A stretch of 64,000 nt of DNA from Streptomyces sp. Go-475 (lineage in GTDB: Bacteria > Actinomycetota > Actinomycetes > Streptomycetales > Streptomycetaceae): NCBI RefSeq assembly GCF_003330845.1, contig NZ_CP026121.1, positions 5,995,501 to 6,059,500 on the forward strand, given 5' to 3'. Within the stretch, counting starts at the first letter, position 1. Each line of letters opens with the position of its first letter. Position numbers and translations under genes: made by a program. Positions 48,605 to 56,995 of this stretch are shown in pieces. The notes beneath the pieces were generated by a model, which searched no databases, was not told the origin of the DNA, and saw only the letters and a list, made by a program, of their open reading frames with translations.

Positions 48605-48804
48605 TCCCCATCTGTCATCGGAACCTGAGAGGTTCGCCATGACCGCGCCGGTCCATGGCTTGCACCTTGGGTGGGACCGCTGTCGCAGCGGCCCGCTTTT
48701 CAGATGTGCCTCGCCCGCGCGGTAACGGGGCCTGAGAGATTCAAGGGAGGGACTTGCTCCTTCGGCGCCCCAGCGTCAGCGGTGCTGGGAACTCTCCCGC
48801 GCGG
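48605..48804 (-). ncRNA. Tandem glycine riboswitch in the gcvT leader
   Basis: Reading leftward from 48804, the first aptamer has GCGCGGGAGAG, then GGGGCGCCGAAGGAGCAA and CTTGAATCTCTCAGGCCCC, the signature core of the glycine (gcvT) riboswitch. After a short linker the second aptamer has GGTCCCACCC, AAGGTGCAAGCC, and GCGAACCTCTCAGGTTCC followed by ACAGATGGGGAGG, the usual final helix. It ends 41 bases before gcvT. Glycine binding in most family members turns on the cleavage genes. The second core differs from the first in the CCGAAGGAG position (CCCAAGGTG). The 48805-49051 stretch beyond it presumably holds the riboswitch promoter; I saw no other feature there. Confidence 0.93.
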
Positions 48805-49051
48805 ATTCAAACGGCCGGTATGCAGTTGGCGCGCACATCATTGCACGCATCCTTCCGGCGCGGCAGGGGGACCTTTCCCAGGGAGTGCACAGCGTCCCCC
48901 GCGCCGGACACAGCGAGCCGCAGCGACCCGCGACACCCTGTAGCAGCCCTGTTGCAGGACAAGGACCGAAACGAGAGCCTCCGGCATTACCTTCTCTTTA
49001 CACTCGGCGGGGATGGGACTCCGTACCTGGCCCCAGGGGAGGACGATCACG

Positions 49052-49723
49052 GTGAACAGGACCACGGCGTACGCCACGACCACGGGCATCGCGCTGCCCG
49101 AGCAGCCGGCCGCCGCACCGGCCCGGGCGGCCTGCGGCCCGGTGCCGGCGCCGGTCGTCCGCGATCTGCGCGAGCGCGCCGGCCGCGGCCCGCGCGCGCT
49201 GCTGTTCGGCCCCCGCGACCTCGTCGTGGTCACGGGCCTGCCCGGCAGCGGCAAGTCCACGCTCATGCGGCGCACCGTGCCGGGCCCGCGCGTCGACTCC
49301 CAGGACACCCGCGACCGCTGGGACCGCCGCATGCCGCCCTTCCTTCCCTACGCGGTCTACCGCCCCCTCGTCCGCCTCGCCCACTACGCCGGGCTGCGCC
49401 GCGCCCTGCGCGGCGGCGAGGGGGTCGTCGTGCACGACTGCGGCACGCAGGCGTGGGTCCGCCGCTGGCTGGCCCGCGAGGCCCGCCGCCGGGGCGGCAC
49501 CCTGCACCTGCTCCTCCTCGACGTCACGCCCGAACAGGCCCTGGCAGGCCAGCGCGACCGCGGCCGCGGCGTCTCGCGCTACGCGTTCCTGCGCCACCGC
49601 GCGGCGACCACCCGCCTGCTGCGCGCCGTGGAAGCCGGCGAACTGCCCTCGGGCTGCGGCGGCGCGATCGTGGTCGACCGCGACGCGGCGAACACCCTGC
49701 GCCGCATCGCCTTCACGGGCTGA
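49052..49723 (+). CDS. P-loop kinase-like ATPase (AAA_33 / zeta-toxin-like fold)
   Basis: Small nucleotide-binding protein of 223 residues. Walker A is VVVTGLPGSGKSTLMRR near residue 60, followed by SQDTRDRWDRRM, where the Asp after Walker A is usual for the gluconate-kinase/zeta-like fold, and LHLLLLDVTPEQALAGQRDRGRG, a lid-like segment with several Arg. It would phosphorylate a small molecule, but the substrate is not evident. GTG 49052 has GGGGAGG upstream; ATG-like start 49013 in frame is less likely. It stands alone between the riboswitch region and the SseB pair. Confidence 0.78.
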   Translation: MNRTTAYATTTGIALPEQPAAAPARAACGPVPAPVVRDLRERAGRGPRALLFGPRDLVVVTGLPGSGKSTLMRRTVPGPRVDSQDTRDRWDRRMPPFLPYAVYRPLVRLAHYAGLRRALRGGEGVVVHDCGTQAWVRRWLAREARRRGGTLHLLLLDVTPEQALAGQRDRGRGVSRYAFLRHRAATTRLLRAVEAGELPSGCGGAIVVDRDAANTLRRIAFTG

Positions 49724-49874
49724 GCCGGGGGCCGGCCGTGTGTCACGGGTCTGGAGCCGATGCCGTGCCTCACGGCTCCCGGACCGATCGCCCAGGGCCC
49801 CGGGCCCGCCGGTCGTCGGCCGGGAGCCGTTAGCCTTTGGGCCACAGCAGTGGTTCCAGGCAGGCGGTAGGCAG

Positions 49875-50663
49875 ATGGACTTCCCGGCGGACTTCTCCGC
49901 GGACTTCCCGGCGCAGACGCAGACCCACCCGCACGGCGGATGGCCCGGCAACGAGCTGGAGGAGGTGCTCTCGGCCTCCCTCGGCGCCGGGCCGTCCGCC
50001 GGCGGGCGGATCGTCGAGGTGCTCGGCCGGAGTTTCGTGTGGGTCCCGCTGCCCAACGGCGGCGGCCCGCACAGCGGCCCCCTCGACCTGCCCGGCATCG
50101 AGATCGACGGCCAGGCGTACGTCCCGGTGTTCAGCTCCGAGGAGCAGTTCCGCCAGGTCGCCGGCTCCCACATGCCGTACACCATCGCCCCCGCCGTGGA
50201 GTTCGCCCGCGGTCTGCCCCCGCACGCCGGGATCGCCGTCAACCCGGGCGGTGTCGTCGGCATCCCGCTCCCGCCGCCCGCCGTGGCCGAGCTGTGCCGG
50301 GCCGGCCGGACCCCCCTGGACGGCCCCGCCAGCGGCGGCCGGGTCCGCCTCTTCGAGCCGGACTGGCAGGACGACCCGGTGGACTTCCTCGCCGCCGCGT
50401 CCGCCGAGTTCGAGGCGATCGGCGTCGTCCTCACCGCCCGCCGCTGCCTCGCCGCCATCGAGACCGCCGACCCCGTGATGTTCGTGGGCGTGGAACTCTC
50501 CCAGTGGGAAGGCGACCTGCGGGCCCTGCCCCTGGAGGCCCTGACCCGGGCCGTCACCACGGCACCGGCGCCCTGGCCCGTCAACCTCGTCCTCCTGGAC
50601 GTGACGGAGGACCCGGTGGGCAACTGGATGAGGGACCGGGTCCGGCCCTTCTACCAGCGGTAG
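49875..50663 (+). CDS. SseB-family protein 1 (enhanced serine sensitivity protein-like)
   Basis: 262 residues with the SseB fold region GRSFVWVPLPNG, FSSEEQFRQVAGSHMPYTIAPAVEFARGLPPHAGIAVNPGG in the N-terminal half and a second domain ending MRDRVRPFYQR. SseB homologues are widespread in actinobacteria; the name comes from an E. coli serine-sensitivity phenotype but the biochemical role is unknown. The N-terminus has a repetitive acidic/Phe stretch (DFPADFSADFP). ATG 49875 is the family-like start; a frame to 49740 exists. A paralogue follows 160 bases later. Confidence 0.82.
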   Translation: MDFPADFSADFPAQTQTHPHGGWPGNELEEVLSASLGAGPSAGGRIVEVLGRSFVWVPLPNGGGPHSGPLDLPGIEIDGQAYVPVFSSEEQFRQVAGSHMPYTIAPAVEFARGLPPHAGIAVNPGGVVGIPLPPPAVAELCRAGRTPLDGPASGGRVRLFEPDWQDDPVDFLAAASAEFEAIGVVLTARRCLAAIETADPVMFVGVELSQWEGDLRALPLEALTRAVTTAPAPWPVNLVLLDVTEDPVGNWMRDRVRPFYQR

Positions 50664-50823
50664 GGCATCGACCTCGGGGCGCGCGGCAGTGACATGATGC
50701 GGCTCCGCCGCGCGGGCGCGACCGGCGACGCACGACCGCACCCGGGAACCGGCACCGGGTCCGAGCTCCCGCGCGGGCTTAAGCTAGGTCACGGTCGAGG
50801 CGTTGTACGAAGGGGCGGTAAAG

Positions 50824-51624
50824 GTGAGCGCGAGCGGCACGGCCGCGGCCGGACAGGTCGAGCACATGCTGCGCCAGGTCACGCCCGGGCGTTATGACGC
50901 CTACGAGGCCCTCCTGCGCGCGCTCGCCACCCCGCACACCGGCCAGATCTGGATGCTCCTGTGGCACGGCCAGGCGGGGTCACCCGACGCCCAGTACGGA
51001 AACATGGAGGTCGACGGCTACGGCTACGCCCCCTGCGTCACCTCCGCGCAGGAGCTGTCGGCCAGCGGCTGGAACCGCTCCTACGAGGTGGTCGACGGCG
51101 TCGACGTCGCCCGCGCCCTCTACCCCGACCACTACGGCCTCTGGCTCAACCCGCACGCCCCCGGCGGCGGCGTCGGCATCCCCTGGCTCGACCTGCGCCG
51201 GATCGCCACGGGCCTGGACCGCCAGCCCGCCGGACCGCTGCGGCTGTCCGAACCGGCCATCGAGGTCCCGCAGTTCTACGCCCTGCTCGCGCAGAACGCC
51301 CACCGCACCCCGGCCGTCCGCTCCCTGCGCCGCGCCTGGGTGCAGCCCGCGCTCGGGGCGCCGTACCTCGCGATCGGCCTGGATGTGTACGACGCCTCGC
51401 CGCCGGCCGTGGACTCGGTGCGCGCGATGATGCAGCAGTCCCTCGGCGCCGTACCGGACGGGCTCCCCGTCTCGACCGTCGCGATGTCCGACGAGCACGA
51501 CCCGGTCGCCATGTGGCTGCGGGCGAACGCCCGGCCCTTCTACGACCGCGAGGCCCACGCCACCGCCCCCGTCCAGGCCCCGGCCTCGGGCTACGGCTAC
51601 CCGCCGGCGCAGGGCCGGTACTGA
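50824..51624 (+). CDS. SseB-family protein 2
   Basis: Paralogue of the preceding gene: same alternating pattern of ~45-residue units (QIWMLLWHGQ, YGYAPCVTSAQELSASGWNRSYEVVDGVDVARALYPDHYGLWLNPHAPGGGVGI) and the same ending, LRANARPFYDRE, with a Tyr/Pro/Gly-rich tail. GTG 50824 follows AAGGGGCGG; TTG 50803 in frame is possible. 266 residues. Function unknown; conserved side by side with the first copy in many streptomycetes, which suggests the two proteins work together. Confidence 0.8.
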   Translation: MSASGTAAAGQVEHMLRQVTPGRYDAYEALLRALATPHTGQIWMLLWHGQAGSPDAQYGNMEVDGYGYAPCVTSAQELSASGWNRSYEVVDGVDVARALYPDHYGLWLNPHAPGGGVGIPWLDLRRIATGLDRQPAGPLRLSEPAIEVPQFYALLAQNAHRTPAVRSLRRAWVQPALGAPYLAIGLDVYDASPPAVDSVRAMMQQSLGAVPDGLPVSTVAMSDEHDPVAMWLRANARPFYDREAHATAPVQAPASGYGYPPAQGRY

Positions 51625-51754
51625 CGCGGTCGGCACCTGCCGTCGCCCCGCCGGCCGTCCCGCTCGCGGACGCCGGTGGCACGCGGCGTGACGCGTACGT
51701 CCAACGCCGTATCGTCCGGACCACGCGCCTGCGTGTCCGGATAACGGAATCCCC

Positions 51755-51782
51755 TTGTCGGCATCACGGTTGCGCATACTTT
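51755..51782 (+). promoter_or_regulatory. Candidate promoter of the oligopeptide transporter operon
   Basis: TTGTCG, 16-base spacer, TACTTT, in the 369-base gap 51625-51993 before the first permease gene. The rest of this gap shows no gene and no clear hairpin; the 211 bases between this site and the start would be a long leader. Confidence 0.45.
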
Positions 51783-51993
51783 CTCCATCAGGCCTGGCGT
51801 GTGATCGTGAGCGCGTTGAAGACTCGCCTCTCAGGCGCGAGGCCGTCGATCCTGTGAGCGATACCAAGCTGAGGATCGGCCTGACGGTGGCCGTACCATC
51901 TGCGGACGCCACGCCATAGCCACAGTGGATCAAGCCGCCGACAACGGTGGGCAAGGGGGCCGGTGACCACCGGCGAGAAGGGGCAGGGCACTT

Positions 51994-52992
51994 GTGACGG
52001 CACCGATCGAGACCACCGGATCGCAGGCCGAGGCCCAGCCGGAGGCCGTGCTGGCGGGTGTGAAGTCCCAGAACATCGAGGGCCGGTCCCTCGGGCAGAT
52101 CGCCTGGACCCGCTTCAAGCGCGACAAGGTGGCGGTCGCGGGCGGCGTCGTGGTCGTGCTGCTCATCCTGACGGCCGCACTGTCCCGCCCGCTCCAGTCG
52201 CTGCTGGGCCTCGACCCCAACGCCTTCCACCAGGACCTCATCGACCCCAACACCACCCTCCCCAAGGGTGACTTCGGCGGTATGAGCTGGGACCACCCCC
52301 TCGGTGTGGAGCCGAAGTTCGGGCGCGACATCCTCGCCCGCATCCTGGAGGGCTCCTGGGTCTCCCTCGTCGTGGCCTTCGGAGCTACGGTGCTGTCCAA
52401 TGCGATCGGCACCGTGCTCGGCCTGATCGCGGGCTACTACGGCGGGCGCGTCGACGCGGTCATCAGCCGGCTCATGGACACGTTCCTGGCCTTCCCGCTG
52501 CTGCTCTTCGCCATCGCCATCTCGGCGACGCTCCAGGGCGGCGCGTTCGGACTCGAGGGCCTCCCGCTGCACATCCTCGTGCTGATCTTCGTGATCGGCT
52601 TCTTCAACTGGCCCTACATGGGCCGCATCGTCCGCGGTCAGACGCTGGCGCTGCGCGAGCGGGAGTTCGTCGACGCCTCACGGGGGATGGGCGCCTCCGG
52701 GCCGTACATCCTCTTCAAGGAGCTGCTGCCGAACCTGGTCGCGCCGATCATCGTCTACTCGACGCTGCTCATCCCGACCAACATCCTCTTCGAGGCCTCC
52801 CTCAGCTTCCTCGGCGTGGGCATCCAGCCGCCGCAGGCGTCGTGGGGCGGCATGCTCAACCAGGCGGTCGACTTCTTCGAGGTCGATCCCCAGTACATGC
52901 TCGTCCCCGGTCTCGCCATCTTCGTCACCGTACTGGCCTTCAACCTCCTCGGTGACGGCCTCCGGGACGCTCTCGACCCCCGCAGCCGCTGA
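51994..52992 (+). CDS. Oligopeptide/dipeptide ABC transporter permease (DppC/OppC-like)
   Basis: Inner-membrane permease of 332 residues with an N-terminal helix near residue 50-65 (VAVAGGVVVVLLILTAAL), a short extracytoplasmic segment, and five further helices. The EAA coupling loop is EREFVDASRGMGASGPYILFKELLPN near residue 225, contacting the ATPases. Family OppC. GTG 51994 has GGGGCAGGG upstream. First gene of a five-gene operon: this permease, binding protein, second permease, and two ATPases. Imports peptides or other substrates captured by the lipoprotein. Confidence 0.92.
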   Translation: MTAPIETTGSQAEAQPEAVLAGVKSQNIEGRSLGQIAWTRFKRDKVAVAGGVVVVLLILTAALSRPLQSLLGLDPNAFHQDLIDPNTTLPKGDFGGMSWDHPLGVEPKFGRDILARILEGSWVSLVVAFGATVLSNAIGTVLGLIAGYYGGRVDAVISRLMDTFLAFPLLLFAIAISATLQGGAFGLEGLPLHILVLIFVIGFFNWPYMGRIVRGQTLALREREFVDASRGMGASGPYILFKELLPNLVAPIIVYSTLLIPTNILFEASLSFLGVGIQPPQASWGGMLNQAVDFFEVDPQYMLVPGLAIFVTVLAFNLLGDGLRDALDPRSR

Positions 52993-53060
52993 CGTCTGCG
53001 GTCGCGGCCGGTGCCGTGTCCAGCCCAAGTGTTCAACTTCAGAAGGGGAATCCGACCATC

Positions 53061-54815
53061 ATGCGAAGGTCAGCAATTGCCGTCGCTGCGGCCATCAGCA
53101 GCGCCAGCCTCGTGTTGGCGGGCTGCAGCAAGGCCGACGACAACGGCGACGACGGCGGCAGCAAGGCCACCGCCGATGCCGCCACCAAGTCGGTCGTGAA
53201 CGCCTCCACGGAGAAGGGCGGCACGGTCACCTACGCGATGTCCGACGTGCCGGACTCGTTCGACCCGGGCAACACGTACTACGCGTACATGTACAACTTC
53301 AGCCGCCTCTACGCGCGTCCGCTGCTCACCTTCAAGCCGGCCCCCGGCGAGAAGGGCAACGAGATCGTGCCGGACCTGGCGGAGGGCAAGGGTCAGTCGT
53401 CCGACGGCGGCAAGACCTGGACGTACAAGCTCCGCCAGGGCGTGAAGTACGAGGACGGCACGGAGGTCACCTCGGCGGACGTCAAGTACGCGGTGGAGCG
53501 CTCCAACTTCGCCCGTGACGTGCTCTCCCTCGGTCCGAACTACTTCGCCCAGTTCCTGGAGGGCGGCGACAAGTACAAGGGCCCGTACAAGGACAAGAGC
53601 GACAAGGGCCTGGCGTCGATCGAGACGCCGGACAAGTACACGATCACCTTCAAGCTCAAGCAGCCGTTCACGGACTTCGACTACCTGGTCACCGCCCCGC
53701 AGACGGCTCCGGTGCCGAAGGCCAAGGACACCGGCGTCGACTACACCAAGAAGATCGTCTCCTCTGGCTCGTACAAGTTCCAGAGCTACGAGGAGGGCAA
53801 GTCGGTCACCCTGGTGCGCAACCCCGAGTGGAGCGCCAAGACCGACCCGCTGCGCAAGCAGTACCCGGACAAGATCGTGGTCAACCTGAAGGTCAACCAG
53901 GCCACGATCGACAAGGACCTGATGGCCGGCACCACCACCGTCGACCTGGCGGGCCGCGGCGTGGACACGCAGACGCAGGCCCAGCTGCTCAACAACAAGG
54001 ACCAGAAGGCCAACACGGACAACACCTACGGTGGCCGTCTCGTCTACGCGGCGCTCAACACCACGGTCAAGCCGTTCGACAACGTCGAGTGCCGCAAGGC
54101 CGTGCAGTACGCCATCGACAAGGTGGCCGTGCAGACCGCGCAGGGCGGCCCGGTCCGCGGTGACATCGCCTCCACGGTGCTGCCGCCGGACGTCATCGGC
54201 TACCAGAAGTTCGACGCCTACCCCACCAAGGGCAACAAGGGTGACGCCGCCAAGGCCAAGGAGCACCTGAGCGCCTGCAAGCAGCCGAACGGCTTCAAGA
54301 CCTACATCTCCGCGCGCAGCGACCGTCAGCAGGAGGTCGACGCGGCCACGGCGATCATCGACTCGCTGAAGAAGGTCGGCATCAACGCCGAGATGAAGCA
54401 GTACCCGTCCGGCAAGTACTTCACGGACTACGCCGGTGTGCCCGCGTTCGCCAAGAAGCAGGGCATCGGCATCATGATGATGCAGTGGGGCGCCGACTGG
54501 CCGACCGGCTACGGCTACCTGAACCAGATCCTCAACGGCAAGGCCATCAGCGCCTCCGGCAACACCAACCTCTCGTCGTTCGACAACGCTGAGGTCAACA
54601 AGCTGCTCGACGAGGCCATCCAGAACCCCGACGAGTCGGCGCGCAACGCCGCCTACGCCGAGGCCGACAAGAAGACGATGGACGAGGCCGTCATCGTGCC
54701 GCTGACCTACTTCAAGGTCTTGCTGTACCGCTCGCCGAACGCCACCAACGTGGTCTCCTCGGCCGCCTGGAGCGGTCAGTACGACGCCCTCAACCTCGGT
54801 ACGACGAAGAAGTAG
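53061..54815 (+). CDS. Oligopeptide-type ABC transporter substrate-binding lipoprotein
   Basis: Cluster-5 (SBP_bac_5) binding protein, 584 residues. Signal peptide with lipobox SLVLAGCSK (Cys about 22), an Asp/Gly/Asn linker, then the binding fold with TYAMSDVPDSFDPGNTYY, YEDGTEVTSADVKYAVER, and the C-terminal lobe MQWGADWPTGYGYLNQIL. The mature protein is anchored outside the membrane. ATG 53061 is chosen because it leads directly into the signal peptide; an upstream start at 53016 would put 15 polar residues first. The peptide range is not predictable. It is high in Lys for this genome (many AAG codons), which fits high expression. Confidence 0.93.
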   Translation: MRRSAIAVAAAISSASLVLAGCSKADDNGDDGGSKATADAATKSVVNASTEKGGTVTYAMSDVPDSFDPGNTYYAYMYNFSRLYARPLLTFKPAPGEKGNEIVPDLAEGKGQSSDGGKTWTYKLRQGVKYEDGTEVTSADVKYAVERSNFARDVLSLGPNYFAQFLEGGDKYKGPYKDKSDKGLASIETPDKYTITFKLKQPFTDFDYLVTAPQTAPVPKAKDTGVDYTKKIVSSGSYKFQSYEEGKSVTLVRNPEWSAKTDPLRKQYPDKIVVNLKVNQATIDKDLMAGTTTVDLAGRGVDTQTQAQLLNNKDQKANTDNTYGGRLVYAALNTTVKPFDNVECRKAVQYAIDKVAVQTAQGGPVRGDIASTVLPPDVIGYQKFDAYPTKGNKGDAAKAKEHLSACKQPNGFKTYISARSDRQQEVDAATAIIDSLKKVGINAEMKQYPSGKYFTDYAGVPAFAKKQGIGIMMMQWGADWPTGYGYLNQILNGKAISASGNTNLSSFDNAEVNKLLDEAIQNPDESARNAAYAEADKKTMDEAVIVPLTYFKVLLYRSPNATNVVSSAAWSGQYDALNLGTTKK

Positions 54816-54896
54816 CGCGAAGAGCAGCCCTGGAAGGCAGGTGAAGGCATTGGCGCCCGTGGGGCTCACCCCCCGCGGGCGCCGGCGCCGGTCCCC

Positions 54897-55904
54897 GTGA
54901 TCTCGTACATCATCCGCCGGGCGATCGCGGCAGTGATCCTGCTGCTGGTCGTCACCGCGGTCACCTTCGGCATCTTCTTCCTGCTGCCGAGACTGGCCGG
55001 GCAGAGTCCCGACCAGCTGGCCGCCCAGTACATCGGAAAGAACCCTTCGCCCGAGGACATCCTGGCGGTCAAGCAGAACCTCGGGCTCGACAAGCCGGTC
55101 TACGAGCAGTACTGGGAGTTCATCAAGGGGATCGTCTCCGGCGCCACCTACAACCTCGGCCCGAACACGGTCAAGTGCGAGCTGCCCTGCTTCGGTTATT
55201 CCTTCAAGAACCACATCGAAGTCTGGCCCCAGCTCGTGGACCGGCTGCCGGTGACCATCTCCCTGGCCGCGGGCGCCGCCGTGCTGTGGCTGCTGTCGGG
55301 CGTCGCCGCCGGTGTGATCTCCGCGCTCAAGCCGGGCTCGTTCTTCGACCGCGCCGCGATGGGCGTGGCCCTCGCCGGTGTGTCGCTCCCCATGTTCTTC
55401 ACCGGCCAGCTGGCCCTGCTCGTCTTCAGCTATCAGCTGGACATCTTCGGGCGGACCTATGTGCCGTTCACCGAGAACCCGTCCCAGTGGGCCAACACCC
55501 TGTTCCTGCCGTGGTGTTCGCTGGCCTTGCTGTACTCCGCCATCTACGCGCGGCTCACCCGGTCCGGCATGCTCGAAACCATGAACGAGGACTTCATCCG
55601 CACCGCACGGGCCAAGGGCCTGAAGGAGCGCAAGGTCGTCGTCAAGCACGGCCTGCGGGCGGCGCTCACGCCGATCGTGACGGTCTTCGGCATGGACATC
55701 GGCCTGCTGCTCGGCGGCGCGGTGATCACCGAGTCGGTGTTCTCCCTGCCCGGCATCGGCCAGTACGCCGTCCAGGCCATCACCGACAACGACCTGCCGC
55801 CGATCCTCGGCGTCACCCTGCTGGCGGCCTTCTTCGTCGTGCTCTGCAACCTGGTGGTGGACGTGCTGTACGCCACCGTCGACCCGCGCGTGAGGCTCTC
55901 GTGA
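54897..55904 (+). CDS. Oligopeptide/dipeptide ABC transporter permease (DppB/OppB-like)
   Basis: Second permease, 335 residues: N-terminal helix IIRRAIAAVILLLVVTAVTFGIFFLL (residues 4-29), a large loop, then five helices with the EAA loop EDFIRTARAKGLKERKVVVKHGLRAALTP near residue 225 and the conserved end [16 protein letters not shown]. Family OppB. GTG 54897 begins it and its last four bases overlap the next gene. Forms the channel with the OppC-like subunit. Confidence 0.92.
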   Translation: MISYIIRRAIAAVILLLVVTAVTFGIFFLLPRLAGQSPDQLAAQYIGKNPSPEDILAVKQNLGLDKPVYEQYWEFIKGIVSGATYNLGPNTVKCELPCFGYSFKNHIEVWPQLVDRLPVTISLAAGAAVLWLLSGVAAGVISALKPGSFFDRAAMGVALAGVSLPMFFTGQLALLVFSYQLDIFGRTYVPFTENPSQWANTLFLPWCSLALLYSAIYARLTRSGMLETMNEDFIRTARAKGLKERKVVVKHGLRAALTPIVTVFGMDIGLLLGGAVITESVFSLPGIGQYAVQAITDNDLPPILGVTLLAAFFVVLCNLVVDVLYATVDPRVRLS

Positions 55905-56995
55905 CCGAACTGACCAAGACCGGGGCCGCCGTGGGCGAGCCGACGCCCAGCGGGGAGGGCCCCCGGGCCTTCCTCGACGTGCGTGACCTCAAGGTGCACT
56001 TCCCGACCGACGACGGCCTGGTCAAGTCCGTCGACGGGCTCTCCTTCCAGCTGGAGAAGGGCCAGACCCTCGGCATAGTGGGCGAGTCCGGCTCGGGCAA
56101 GTCGGTAACCTCGCTGGCCATCATGGGCCTGCACCGCCTGGGCAACCGCGGCAAGAACGTGCGGATGTCCGGCGAGATCTGGCTCGACGGCAAGGAACTC
56201 GTCTCGGCGAGCCCCGACGAGGTGCGCCGGCTGCGCGGCCATGAGATGGCGATGATCTTCCAGGACCCGCTGTCCGCGATGCACCCGTACTACACGGTCG
56301 GCAACCAGATCGTCGAGGCGTACCGGGTCCACCACGACGTCGACAAGAAGACCGCCCGCAGGCGCGCCGTCGAACTCCTCGACCGGGTCGGCATCCCCGA
56401 GCCCGACAAGCGCGTCAACAGCTACCCGCACGAATTCTCCGGCGGTATGCGCCAGCGCGCGATGATCGCCATGGCGCTGGTCAACAATCCCGAGCTGCTG
56501 ATCGCGGACGAGCCGACCACCGCGCTCGACGTGACCGTGCAGGCGCAGATCCTCGACCTGATCCGGGACCTGCAGAAGGAGTTCGGCTCCGCGGTCATCA
56601 TCATCACGCACGACCTCGGCGTGGTCGCCGAGATCGCCGACGACATCCTCGTGATGTACGGCGGGCGCTGTGTGGAGCGCGGACCGGTCGACACGATCTT
56701 CTACCAGCCGCAGCATCCCTACACCTGGGGCCTGCTCGGCTCGATGCCGCGGATCGACCGCGAGCAGACCGACCGGCTCATCCCGGTCAAGGGCCAGCCG
56801 CCCAGCCTCATCAACGTCCCCTCGGGGTGCGCGTTCAACCCCCGCTGTCCGTACGCGGACCTCCCCAAGGGCGGGATCACCCGCACCGAGCGGCCCGAGC
56901 TGCGCGAGGTGGGCGGCAGGCACTTCACCGCCTGCCACCTGTCGCAGGAGGACCGCACCCGGATCTGGAACGAAGAGATTGCGCCGAAGCTGTGA
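55901..56995 (+). CDS. Oligopeptide ABC transporter ATPase (OppD-like)
   Basis: 364-residue ATPase: Walker [18 protein letters not shown] near residue 55, Q-loop [16 protein letters not shown], signature [15 protein letters not shown], Walker [15 protein letters not shown], switch His in [16 protein letters not shown], and the C-terminal oligopeptide-transport domain [16 protein letters not shown]...TACHLSQ whose Cys can bind an iron-sulfur cluster in this family. GTG 55901 overlaps the OppB stop. A Thr/Ala/Gly-rich 25-residue N-terminus precedes the ATPase fold. Confidence 0.93.
   Translation: MTELTKTGAAVGEPTPSGEGPRAFLDVRDLKVHFPTDDGLVKSVDGLSFQLEKGQTLGIVGESGSGKSVTSLAIMGLHRLGNRGKNVRMSGEIWLDGKELVSASPDEVRRLRGHEMAMIFQDPLSAMHPYYTVGNQIVEAYRVHHDVDKKTARRRAVELLDRVGIPEPDKRVNSYPHEFSGGMRQRAMIAMALVNNPELLIADEPTTALDVTVQAQILDLIRDLQKEFGSAVIIITHDLGVVAEIADDILVMYGGRCVERGPVDTIFYQPQHPYTWGLLGSMPRIDREQTDRLIPVKGQPPSLINVPSGCAFNPRCPYADLPKGGITRTERPELREVGGRHFTACHLSQEDRTRIWNEEIAPKL

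Noticed and set aside
53070..55649. 859-codon open frame antisense to the binding-protein and OppB genes
   Set aside because: Same reason: high-GC stop-poor shadow; composition is Leu/Val/Gly/Arg with no family motif, while the rightward genes are full-length transporters.
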